A stretch of DNA of 64,000 nt. Origin: an uncultured Christensenellaceae bacterium (GTDB taxonomy: Bacteria; Bacillota; Clostridia; Christensenellales; Pumilibacteraceae). Where the stretch lies: contig CAJUKG010000001.1 in assembly GCA_910586925.1 (NCBI GenBank), positions 124,001 through 188,000 of the forward strand, read 5' to 3'. Below the pieces are notes generated by a model. The model saw only the letters and a list, made by a program, of their open reading frames with translations, was not told where the DNA came from and did no database searches. The translations under genes were made by a program, and so were the position numbers. Below, piece by piece: positions 56,639-64,000 of the stretch. Positions within the stretch are counted from its first letter, which is position 1, and every line of letters begins with the position of its first letter.

Positions 56639-59530
56639 ATGAGTAAAAGACTGTATCGGATTTCGGCGTTCGTTATCGCGATTTGTATGCTCGTTTTGGC
56701 GTGCCCCGCATTCCTAACGGCGTGCGGCACGAGCGACGACGGCGTGGAAATTCTCACCGTGCGCGACATTGTTCTCGATACGACGAATGCAAAAGTCGAG
56801 TACGCATACGGCGAAGAATTTTCGGCGGAGGGGCTTAAGGTCACCGCGATATTAAGCGACGGTTCGGAGCGGGAGATCCCGCTCGAGAAGTGCCGCATTT
56901 CCAAGGTGAAAAACACCCCGGGCAAGCGCAAGGTGAGCGTTACTTACGCCAAAAAGACCAAGCGTTACGAAGTGGTGTTCGCGGACAAGCCGATGCCGCC
57001 TATCTCTGCGGAACCGCTTCTCGAAATCGCAGGCGATAAGACGGACGGCGCGTACCGCGTTCAGGCGGAAGCTATCGACCTTGCGACGTCGGGAGTGCTT
57101 CAAAGCGGCGGCGAGCTTATTGTCGAAAGCGAAAGCGCGGACGGCGGCAAGTATATTGCAAACTACGGCAACACCAACAATTATTTCGGGTTTACTTTTA
57201 ATTCGACGGAAGCGAAAGACGACGTCACGCTCGTAATTAGAGTCGCGAACCCGTCGACCGAGCACGTAATGCAGGTCGGCTCGAACATACTGCCGTATCT
57301 AAATTATGCGGGTACGAGCAATTCCGGCGCAATCGGAATTATGCGCGGCGCGGCTATCGCGAAAGCGAGCGAAACGGACGGGCTTGTGTGGAGCGACTTC
57401 GTCGTTCGCGGGCTAAAGATAAAAGAGGGCGCGAACACCCTCACTTTCGGAGTGCTCGACGGCGTCGTGCCGTGCATAGATTACTTCGATTTCTATGTCG
57501 GAAAGTATTACAGCGGGAGCAGTCTCGAGCTTGCGGCGGCGGGCGAAAGCACCGCACTGCAATTCGAGGAGTTCGGGCTTGAAAGAGTGACGACGCGCGA
57601 AGATTATCTCGAAACGTATCATCTCGAACAAGGCGAGCTGTGCGTTCTCGATAACGTCGGCGCGGACGGCGGAAAAGCGGCTTTCGCACTTATGCGTGGC
57701 GAGGTTTCGACGGTCATAACGGCGGCGGAGAACAGCACCGTTCAGCTTATAATGTCTGCGGCGAGCGGCGCGGATTGGAAATTTATTAAGGACGCGACGA
57801 TCACTCTCGACGGCGAAAAAATTAAGTTCAACGAGCACAACATTCGCGCGGGCGATCCCGAAAAAGGCGAGATCGTTTGGAAAGATACCGACCTCGGGTT
57901 TTACGACCTCACGGCGGGCGAACATCTTTTGCATATTTCAATCGACTCGCCGCATGCGAATTTCGACGCGCTCACCGTAAAGACTGTGTCGAAAGGCGCG
58001 TTCATGGAAAAGCACCCCGAAGTGTATATCGACGGCGCGGGCACGTTCGTAATGGAAGGGGAACACCTCGATCCGTCGGGCGTCGTCGCGCGTGACGATT
58101 ATGCCGAACTTGTTATCGGTCAGCCTTACGGCGCGTATAACGTGATCTCCGATAAGCGTGCGAGCGGCGGACGCGCCATAGACGGATTTACGGGCAAACC
58201 CGTTACGGCAACCCACCCCGAAGCCGAAAACACGGTGTTCACGTTCGATTTCTATCTCGCCGAAGCCGCGACGGTGGACGTCAATGCAGTCGCGGCGAGC
58301 CAATTGGGTGTTAACTTCGCTATCAGGGATCATGTCATCGTGCGTATCGACGGACTTGTAATGTCGCCCAATGCGTGCAATCTCGCTCAGTATTGGAATG
58401 ATGGCAAAATCGAGTTCGACGACCCCATGTTTTTGGATACGCGCATAGCGCACAGAAATCTCGCGGCAGGCAGGCATACGCTTAAAATAGAAGTGATAAA
58501 CTTCTTCTTTATCCTCGACTGCATAAAGATAAACGTTTTGTCTTACGGCGAGTACGCGCCCGACGTTGTTATCGACGGCTTGGGAGAATTTTACGTCGAA
58601 GCCGAGGGACTAGATCCGACGGGCGCGATCGCACGAAAAGATTTTATCGACGCGGGCAGAATACTGTCCGAGCGCGACGAGTATTGCATAGAAGCGGCGG
58701 ATAATCCGCACGGCGGATATAATATTTGCGGTTTGGATACAGGCTCGAAGCTCACGACATATTTCGAACTCGAGGATAAAGCTACCGTTCGTATACTCAT
58801 GGGCGCAAAGAGTAATCTCGGCATAGCGATCTGGGAGAAAACTCATGTCAAATTCGTGCTCGACGAAAAGGTTTTGACGCCTAATGCGCAGAATGTGATG
58901 AACGCCAACAATAACAGTTGGATAGAACTCGAGATAGACGATCTCGTCAATCTCGATAAAGGATCGCATAAACTCGAGATAGTGTTAGTCGGATTCAGTT
59001 TCGAGCTTGATTATATAAAATTCGACGTTACCGATTACGGTACGCAACGCACCATGTTCGAGATAGCGAATAACGGCGACGTTGTTATCCAAGCCGAAAA
59101 CACGGACGGCAGAGAAGCGATAATACGTGACGATTTCAAGCCGTATATGCCGAACGATAAGGACAAATACGGTGTGTTCGAGGAAGGTTCCGTCAAATAT
59201 ATTCTCGGAATGCAGACGGGCAGTAAGATCAAAATTTACTTTACCGTAAAAGCGAAATGCACGGTCGCGCTGTACATGAACGCACGCGGCGGAAACAATT
59301 CGGGCTGCGCGTTGTGGGACGCGTCGTCGGGCGGATTTACTTTGAACGGCGTCAATATGCAGCCCGCGCCGAACGAAGCGTCGAGATTGAGCGGAGAATT
59401 CAAAGACGTTCTGTTGTTTGAAAACAAGAGTCTCGAAGCCGGAGATTACACATACTGCGTCGAGCTTAAAAGTTTTACCGACTTCAATATCGACTACTTC
59501 AAGTTCGTAGTTAGCGGTTACGGCGCATAA
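56639..59530 (+). CDS. Multi-module carbohydrate-binding-type lipoprotein
   Basis: 963 aa. Signal peptide with lipobox FLTACG (Cys ~29). Residues ~40-115 look like a bacterial Ig-like domain (EYAYGEEFSAEGLKVTAILSDG...GKRKVSVTYAKK). The rest is built of about five CBM35/CBM6-like beta-sandwich units of ~150-160 residues, each opening with an acidic F/Y-x-x-E/Q-A-E-like segment (YRVQAEAIDL, FVMEGEHLDP, FYVEAEGLDP, VVIQAENTDG) and closing with D-Y/C-I/F-K-F/I-x-V (IDYFDFYV, LDCIKINV, LDYIKFDV, IDYFKFVV). No catalytic domain. ATG 56639 fits aaggagg better than 56636. It precedes the GH3 gene by 15 bases. Confidence 0.8.
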   Translation: MSKRLYRISAFVIAICMLVLACPAFLTACGTSDDGVEILTVRDIVLDTTNAKVEYAYGEEFSAEGLKVTAILSDGSEREIPLEKCRISKVKNTPGKRKVSVTYAKKTKRYEVVFADKPMPPISAEPLLEIAGDKTDGAYRVQAEAIDLATSGVLQSGGELIVESESADGGKYIANYGNTNNYFGFTFNSTEAKDDVTLVIRVANPSTEHVMQVGSNILPYLNYAGTSNSGAIGIMRGAAIAKASETDGLVWSDFVVRGLKIKEGANTLTFGVLDGVVPCIDYFDFYVGKYYSGSSLELAAAGESTALQFEEFGLERVTTREDYLETYHLEQGELCVLDNVGADGGKAAFALMRGEVSTVITAAENSTVQLIMSAASGADWKFIKDATITLDGEKIKFNEHNIRAGDPEKGEIVWKDTDLGFYDLTAGEHLLHISIDSPHANFDALTVKTVSKGAFMEKHPEVYIDGAGTFVMEGEHLDPSGVVARDDYAELVIGQPYGAYNVISDKRASGGRAIDGFTGKPVTATHPEAENTVFTFDFYLAEAATVDVNAVAASQLGVNFAIRDHVIVRIDGLVMSPNACNLAQYWNDGKIEFDDPMFLDTRIAHRNLAAGRHTLKIEVINFFFILDCIKINVLSYGEYAPDVVIDGLGEFYVEAEGLDPTGAIARKDFIDAGRILSERDEYCIEAADNPHGGYNICGLDTGSKLTTYFELEDKATVRILMGAKSNLGIAIWEKTHVKFVLDEKVLTPNAQNVMNANNNSWIELEIDDLVNLDKGSHKLEIVLVGFSFELDYIKFDVTDYGTQRTMFEIANNGDVVIQAENTDGREAIIRDDFKPYMPNDKDKYGVFEEGSVKYILGMQTGSKIKIYFTVKAKCTVALYMNARGGNNSGCALWDASSGGFTLNGVNMQPAPNEASRLSGEFKDVLLFENKSLEAGDYTYCVELKSFTDFNIDYFKFVVSGYGA

Positions 59531-59545
59531 TAAGGAGATAAAACA

Positions 59546-62500
59546 ATGGCGACATTAAAAAGAAAAATCATGCTTATAATCAACTTTGTGTGCATGGCGA
59601 TAATCATTGCGGGCTTTGTGGTCGGCAACGTCATTTGCGGCATAAATTCCAACATTATCACGTCGTACCTTGTCGGGTTCGGACTCGACGACGATTCGGG
59701 CGAGGCGAAGGAGGCGCGTCAGGAAGGCAACATGCTCGCGGCGTCCGTCATGGAGGACGGCGCGGTGCTGCTCAAAAACAACAACGGCGCGCTCCCGCTC
59801 AAAGAAAAGAAGGTCAATGTGTTCGGCTGGGCGGGCAGCGACAAAGGTTTTATCCCGCAGGGCACAGGTTCGGGCACGGGCGCGCGCAACGATATGGTCA
59901 CTTTCCTCGGCGGGCTTACGGCGGCTAAAATAGAGTATAACACGGAACTTGCCGAAGCGTATGCGTCGCTCAACTATCGCCGCGTGGAAAACGAGAGCGG
60001 CAACTACACGATAGAAGCGAGCTCGGACAACGATTACAAGCTCAATTACGGCGTCATCGAAGCGGACGAAGATTTTCTCACCGACGCGCGCATTTCGCAG
60101 GCGAAAGCGTATTCGAATAATGCGGTCGTCGTGCTCGGACGGCTTCTCGGCGAGGGCAACGACTATTCCAAAACGCAGTACATAAAGTACGGCGACAACG
60201 ATAATTCGCGCAAACTTCAGGCGATCTCGGTCAAAGAACAGGCGATGCTCGACAGAGTATGCGCCGAGTTCGAAAACGTGATCGTCGTCATCAACAGCAC
60301 CAATCCCATGGAAGCGGGATTTCTCGACAACGAAAAAATAGACGCCGCGATCTACATGGGCACGCCCGGCACCCGCGGCGCGGTGGGGCTTGCCAATCTT
60401 CTCGCGGGCGACGCGACGCCGAGCGGACACCTCACCGACACGTGGGCTTACGACCTTTCGACAGCCGCGTCGTATGCGACTTCGGGACGCGAGGGCGTGG
60501 GCAGGTACAATGTGTCGAACTCGCTCAAGGTGGCATATTCCGACTATATCGAAGATATTTACGTCGGCTACAAGTGGTACGAAACCGCCGACGCCACGGG
60601 GTTTTGGGAGAGCGACGTCGCCAAAGAGAAGTGGGATCTCACGAACGGCTACAAACAGGTCGTGCAATATCCGTTCGGGTTCGGACTGTCATATACGAAC
60701 TTTGAATGGAGCGTCGTTTCCGTTGACAAGGCGGCGGGAAGCACCCTCGGCAAAGACGATTATATTACCGTCGAAGTGGACGTTAAAAATATCGGGAGCG
60801 TAAAAGGCAAGGACGTTGTTCAGCTTTATTACACTCCGCCGTACACTGCGGGCGGCATCGAAAAAGCGTCCGTCAATCTTCTTGCGTTCGCAAAGACTAT
60901 CGACATCGAACCCGGCGACACCGATACGGTATATCTCGAGTTCGCGGTGTCGGATATGAAAAGTTACGACTGTTACGACCGCAACAACAACGGGTTCATG
61001 GGTTACGAACTCGAGGGAGGGGAGTACACGCTAACCCTGCGCACCGACGCGCACACCGTGGCGTCGCCCGCATTCGGCAGTGCCGAAATTAAGTACACCG
61101 TGCCCGAGGAAGGGTTCAAGTACGAGCTGGATCCCGATACCGAGAAGAAGGTGGAAAACAGGTTCACCAACTACACAAACGAAACGTCGGGTGCGACGAG
61201 CACGATCGCCGAGCCTGTCGCGGGCAAAGCGCACTCCATAGACGGCAACGACGAGCCGACGAAAATCACATACCTCACGCGGCAGAACTTTGCGGGCACG
61301 TTCCCGTTCGTCACTCCCGAAAACCGCGAACTCGGCACACTCGTCGAAGATACTATGTACGTCAAGGTCGATCCCGACTCGAATAGCGACGACGTTGCGC
61401 CGATAACCGACTCGACGGCGACGAATTGGACTATCGAGGATATGTACGGCGTCGATCTCGAGGACGATATGTGGAACGAAATCGTTTCGCAAATGACCTT
61501 GAAAGAGCAAATGACGCTCATCGCTTGCGGCGGGTTCGGTACCGTCGAGATAGAAAGCGTCGGCATGAAAAAGACGGTTGCGTCGGACGGACCGAGCGGG
61601 TTTAACAATCAGGTCACGGGACAGGGCAACCTCAAGGCGGTCAACTATCCGAGCGCGACGGTAATCGCTCAAACGTGGGATTTCGACACGGCATACTCGG
61701 TAGGGCTTGCTATAGGCACCGAGGGCGCGGCACTCGGCGTTCAGGGCTGGTACGGTCCGGGCGCGAACTTGCACCGTTCTCCGCTCGGCGGCAGAAACTT
61801 CGAGTATTACAGCGAGGACGCGCGGCTTTCGGGCATAATGGTAGCTTACGAAGTCATGGGCGCGAAAGAAAAGGGCATTACCGCCTATATCAAGCATATC
61901 GCCGTCAACGACAGCGACACAGGTCGAAACGGCGCGTATAAATGGCTCACCGAGCAAGCTCTCCGCGAGCTGTACCTCATGCCATTCGAGTACGCCGTGA
62001 AAATCGGTTCGTCAAACGGCATGATGAGCAGTGTAGACCGTATCGGAAGCACCCGCGTATCGGGTTCGTACGCGCTTCTCAAAAGCGTGCTACGCGACGA
62101 GTGGGAGTTTCGCGGCACCGTTATCACCGACTATTATCAGGTGACGCGCGGAAGCCGTCAGCTCGACCGTATTCATGACGTCGACGAGTGCGTGCGAGCG
62201 GGCAACGATATGCTTTTGCACCCCGACGGCGTGTCCGATTGGTTCGACGACGCTACGAGCAACACTGCCAAAAAGTGCATAGCCGAAGCGGCGAAGAATA
62301 TTCTCTTTACCTATGCCGACACTATGTTTTTCGCGTCGATCTCGGGCGAGGATATCACGTTCCGCAAGACGCCCGAAGTGTTTCCTTGGTGGATAATTCT
62401 TCTCGTCGGTGTGGACGTCGTGGTCGCGGGCGTTATCGGCGTGTGGACGTGGTTGATCCTCAAAAAGCGCAAGCCCAAAGAAGCGACGGAAATCGGAATG

Positions 62501-62968
62501 TACGGGGACTCGGAAGGCGACGGCGACATATATGGGAATAATGCCGAAAATGTGGTCGGCGCGGCAGCGGAAGAAAAGGACGGAAAATCCGAACAGCCGT
62601 TACCGCAACAGTCGTCACGCGAACTCGCGGCGACGGCGCAAAGCAAGGAAATTGCGGCGACGAATAACGCGGCGAGCTTGCCGCAACCGATGATGGAAGC
62701 GGTCGGCGAAGTGCAGGCGGAAATTATCGCGCTCGGTAAGCAATTATCCGACATGGTCGGCGCGGTGACGGGCGCGCTCGAGGAAATCCGAAAAGCGATG
62801 CCGCCCAAAAAGAAGAAGCCGCCGCAAAAGAAGGATCCGAACAAGCCCAAAGCACCGTCCACCAAACAGCGCGTCGATGAACTCACAAAACAAATAGAAG
62901 AACTCCGCGCGATCATTGCGGCGCAACAGACCGTAAATGATAACGCGGACGGTGACAAAGACGAATAG
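59546..62968 (+). CDS. Domain-permuted GH3 beta-glucosidase-like enzyme with two membrane anchors
   Basis: 1140 aa. Residues ~8-33 are a membrane helix. The GH3 C-terminal (alpha/beta sandwich) domain comes first (~55-330: EDGAVLLKNNNGALPL, VVINSTNPMEAGFL, PSGHLTDTWAYD), then a fibronectin-III-like domain (~410-500), and only then the GH3 TIM barrel (~645-880: VASDGPSGFN, GANLHRSPLGGRNFEYYSED, YIKHIAVNDSDTGR). The nucleophile is probably Asp862 in VITDYYQ. This B-A order is known from some rumen enzymes. A second helix at ~946-970 leads to a ~165-residue cytoplasmic tail with a Lys/Pro-rich stretch and a coiled coil (VDELTKQIEELRAII). Ribosome site aaggagat. Confidence 0.88.
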   Translation: MATLKRKIMLIINFVCMAIIIAGFVVGNVICGINSNIITSYLVGFGLDDDSGEAKEARQEGNMLAASVMEDGAVLLKNNNGALPLKEKKVNVFGWAGSDKGFIPQGTGSGTGARNDMVTFLGGLTAAKIEYNTELAEAYASLNYRRVENESGNYTIEASSDNDYKLNYGVIEADEDFLTDARISQAKAYSNNAVVVLGRLLGEGNDYSKTQYIKYGDNDNSRKLQAISVKEQAMLDRVCAEFENVIVVINSTNPMEAGFLDNEKIDAAIYMGTPGTRGAVGLANLLAGDATPSGHLTDTWAYDLSTAASYATSGREGVGRYNVSNSLKVAYSDYIEDIYVGYKWYETADATGFWESDVAKEKWDLTNGYKQVVQYPFGFGLSYTNFEWSVVSVDKAAGSTLGKDDYITVEVDVKNIGSVKGKDVVQLYYTPPYTAGGIEKASVNLLAFAKTIDIEPGDTDTVYLEFAVSDMKSYDCYDRNNNGFMGYELEGGEYTLTLRTDAHTVASPAFGSAEIKYTVPEEGFKYELDPDTEKKVENRFTNYTNETSGATSTIAEPVAGKAHSIDGNDEPTKITYLTRQNFAGTFPFVTPENRELGTLVEDTMYVKVDPDSNSDDVAPITDSTATNWTIEDMYGVDLEDDMWNEIVSQMTLKEQMTLIACGGFGTVEIESVGMKKTVASDGPSGFNNQVTGQGNLKAVNYPSATVIAQTWDFDTAYSVGLAIGTEGAALGVQGWYGPGANLHRSPLGGRNFEYYSEDARLSGIMVAYEVMGAKEKGITAYIKHIAVNDSDTGRNGAYKWLTEQALRELYLMPFEYAVKIGSSNGMMSSVDRIGSTRVSGSYALLKSVLRDEWEFRGTVITDYYQVTRGSRQLDRIHDVDECVRAGNDMLLHPDGVSDWFDDATSNTAKKCIAEAAKNILFTYADTMFFASISGEDITFRKTPEVFPWWIILLVGVDVVVAGVIGVWTWLILKKRKPKEATEIGMYGDSEGDGDIYGNNAENVVGAAAEEKDGKSEQPLPQQSSRELAATAQSKEIAATNNAASLPQPMMEAVGEVQAEIIALGKQLSDMVGAVTGALEEIRKAMPPKKKKPPQKKDPNKPKAPSTKQRVDELTKQIEELRAIIAAQQTVNDNADGDKDE

Positions 62969-62973
62969 CAAAA

Positions 62974-63005
62974 AAGAACATCTCGTGCTTGCGAGGTGTT
63001 CTTTA
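62974..63005 (+). terminator. Terminator of the GH3 operon
   Basis: 12-bp stem aagaacatctcg/cgaggtgttctt (one G-T pair) with a 6-nt loop, then a short T/A run. Confidence 0.85.
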
Positions 63006-63030
63006 ATTAAAAATTTATGTCGATGATATT

Positions 63031-63058
63031 GCGGGACGCAGTGGGCTGCGTCCCCTAC
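63031..63058 (-). repeat. 28-nt hairpin repeat, copy C
   Basis: On the minus strand: gtagg start, stem gggacgcag/ctgcgtccc, 4-nt loop, ending cgc. See copies A (28566) and B (63105). Confidence 0.65.
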
Positions 63059-63104
63059 GTGTAGTATAACGACGTTACAGGCATGATAACATGTTCGATT
63101 GGTT

Positions 63105-63132
63105 GTAGGGGGCGATGCCCACATCGTCCCGC
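63105..63132 (+). repeat. 28-nt hairpin repeat, copy B
   Basis: gtagg start, stem ggggcgatg/catcgtccc with one G-T pair, 4-nt loop, ending cgc. Confidence 0.65.
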
Positions 63133-63271
63133 AAAAGACACGAGAATGTGATCGTCGCATATCGAACAATGCGATAACGTTCCGCTAACAGGCAACTTAA
63201 ATAATAAATAACAAATAAAAGATAAAAAATCTGATAATTAATTAACCGTAATTTTTAATTATTAAATATTT

Positions 63272-64000
63272 TTATATCGTTGCGAAAATTCGTGCCGCGG
63301 TGTTTATATCGCCCGCGCCCATGAATATGATCGCTTTTTCGCGTAACGATTTTGCGCAGTCGAGTATCTCGGTGAACGTGTCGAAGCAATACGCTTTTTC
63401 GTTGAGCGGCAGTATTTTGCGGCACAGCGCGTGCGAGGTTACGCCCTGTATCGGTTTTTCGCGTGCCGAGAATATCGGCGCGAGTATGACGGTGTCCGCT
63501 TGCGACAGGGCGGCGGCGAACTCGTCGAAAAGACTGCGCGTGCGGGTGTAGGTGTGAGGCTGGAACACCACCGCCACCGACGGATATATTTCGCGTGCGG
63601 TCTTGATGGTCGCGGCGATCTCGTCGGGGTGGTGGGCGTAGTCGGTGAATACCGTTTTTCCGTGCGCGAGTCCTACAAGCTCGAACCGTCTTGCTATTCC
63701 GCGAAACGATTGCAGTTTTGGAAGTATCTCGGTGAGAGTAAGTCCGTTTTCGCTCGCCGCGGCGATCGTCGCGAGTGCGTTGTATACGTTATGTTGTCCC
63801 GCGATCGCGAGCTTTACCGAAGCGTGACGTTTGCCGTCGAGCGTGAAACTGCGGCAACCGCCGTCGCTTTTTATGTCGCGTGCGAAATAGTCGCAGTTCT
63901 CGTTCAGCCCGAACGTGACCGCGCCGCCGAACAGTTCGCGGCATTTCGCGTCGTCGCCGTTCACCACGAGCTTTTTGCATTTATTTCCGAATTTGCGGTA
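63272..64000 (-). CDS. murC: UDP-N-acetylmuramate-L-alanine ligase, C-terminal part
   Basis: 243 codons of the gene are inside the window; the N-terminal part with the ATP loop lies beyond base 64000. Visible blocks: AIAGQHNVYNALATIAA (start of the C-terminal region), FRGIARRFELVG, FTDYAHHPDEIAATI, the MurC-typical YAHHP, and AVVFQPHTYTRTRSLFDEF. It adds L-Ala to UDP-MurNAc in peptidoglycan synthesis. The frame is open up to the window edge, so internal GTG codons near 63967 are not the start. Confidence 0.95.
   Translation of the reverse strand, partial: YRKFGNKCKKLVVNGDDAKCRELFGGAVTFGLNENCDYFARDIKSDGGCRSFTLDGKRHASVKLAIAGQHNVYNALATIAAASENGLTLTEILPKLQSFRGIARRFELVGLAHGKTVFTDYAHHPDEIAATIKTAREIYPSVAVVFQPHTYTRTRSLFDEFAAALSQADTVILAPIFSAREKPIQGVTSHALCRKILPLNEKAYCFDTFTEILDCAKSLREKAIIFMGAGDINTAARIFATI

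Larger units (their letters stand above)
62969..63271. other. 303-bp gene-free spacer with terminator, two hairpin repeats and AT-rich runs
   Basis: It contains the GH3 terminator (62974-63005), 28-nt hairpin repeats C (minus orientation, 63031-63058) and B (63105-63132), and an AT-rich simple-sequence run (63184-63270) before the murC stop. No coding gene is supported. The two hairpin repeats face each other 46 bases apart. Confidence 0.75.

Overview
This is a GC-rich chromosomal window of 64 kb that looks like a Gram-positive, sporulation-lineage Clostridia (Bacillota). The evidence is AGGAGG-type ribosome sites, TTGACA/TATAAT promoters, DivIC, the TsaE-TsaB-RimI block, a YqeK-type HD domain, a SPOCS/LysM protein, a CwlJ-like cell-wall hydrolase, a LytTR/GHKL two-component system and BspA-like/MBG surface proteins. 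The exact family is not decidable from the sequence alone; an uncultured Christensenellales-like lineage is a guess. No rRNA, tRNA, CRISPR array, prophage or transposase gene was seen.

Layout. 1-9.5 kb: the end of a GH13 glycosidase, an M3 peptidase, a truncated YabN/MazG protein, Dus, cyclophilin, glycerol kinase, two small divergent unknowns, and a cysteine-desulfurase-like enzyme divergent from a DUF3343 carrier-like gene. 9.6-18.6 kb: a housekeeping run of nth, obgE, one gene fusing NadD, YqeK and RsfS, PAP2 phosphatase, tsaE, tsaB, rimI, an alpha/beta hydrolase, a membrane-anchored MurF-like ligase and an SDR. 19-33 kb: a fused ABC exporter, metG-tatD-radical SAM, a Ca2+/cation antiporter, DUF3737, an MGMT-like protein, a CwlJ-like hydrolase with a small partner, then ppx/divIC/gltX on the minus strand, a PepV-like dipeptidase and thioredoxin.

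33-46 kb: repeat-rich spacer, SPOCS-LysM protein, ispE, then a surface cluster (GLUG-type lipoprotein, large LRR/MBG membrane protein, coiled-coil protein). Next come an AT-rich lipoprotein with an HEYCH motif that looks foreign, and a TetR/TerB-like operon whose second TerB-like copy carries an in-frame amber codon. 46-54 kb: M29 aminopeptidase and class I fumarase subunits on the minus strand, divergent from a YycJ-like MBL hydrolase, two CPBP proteases, RlmH, an M14 carboxypeptidase and TadA. 54-64 kb: a LytTR two-component system next to a small membrane protein whose promoter carries three 11-bp direct repeats, then a two-gene carbohydrate module (multi-module lipoprotein plus a domain-permuted, doubly membrane-anchored GH3 enzyme), and the end of murC on the minus strand.

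Most interesting signals: the NadD-YqeK-RsfS fusion; a recurring promoter geometry placing the start codon 6-7 nt after the -10 box (leaderless mRNAs); phased 11-bp repeats beside the LytTR system; a 28-nt hairpin repeat family with compensatory stem changes; a 116-bp element with terminal inverted repeats; and the surface enzymes with charged cytoplasmic tails.
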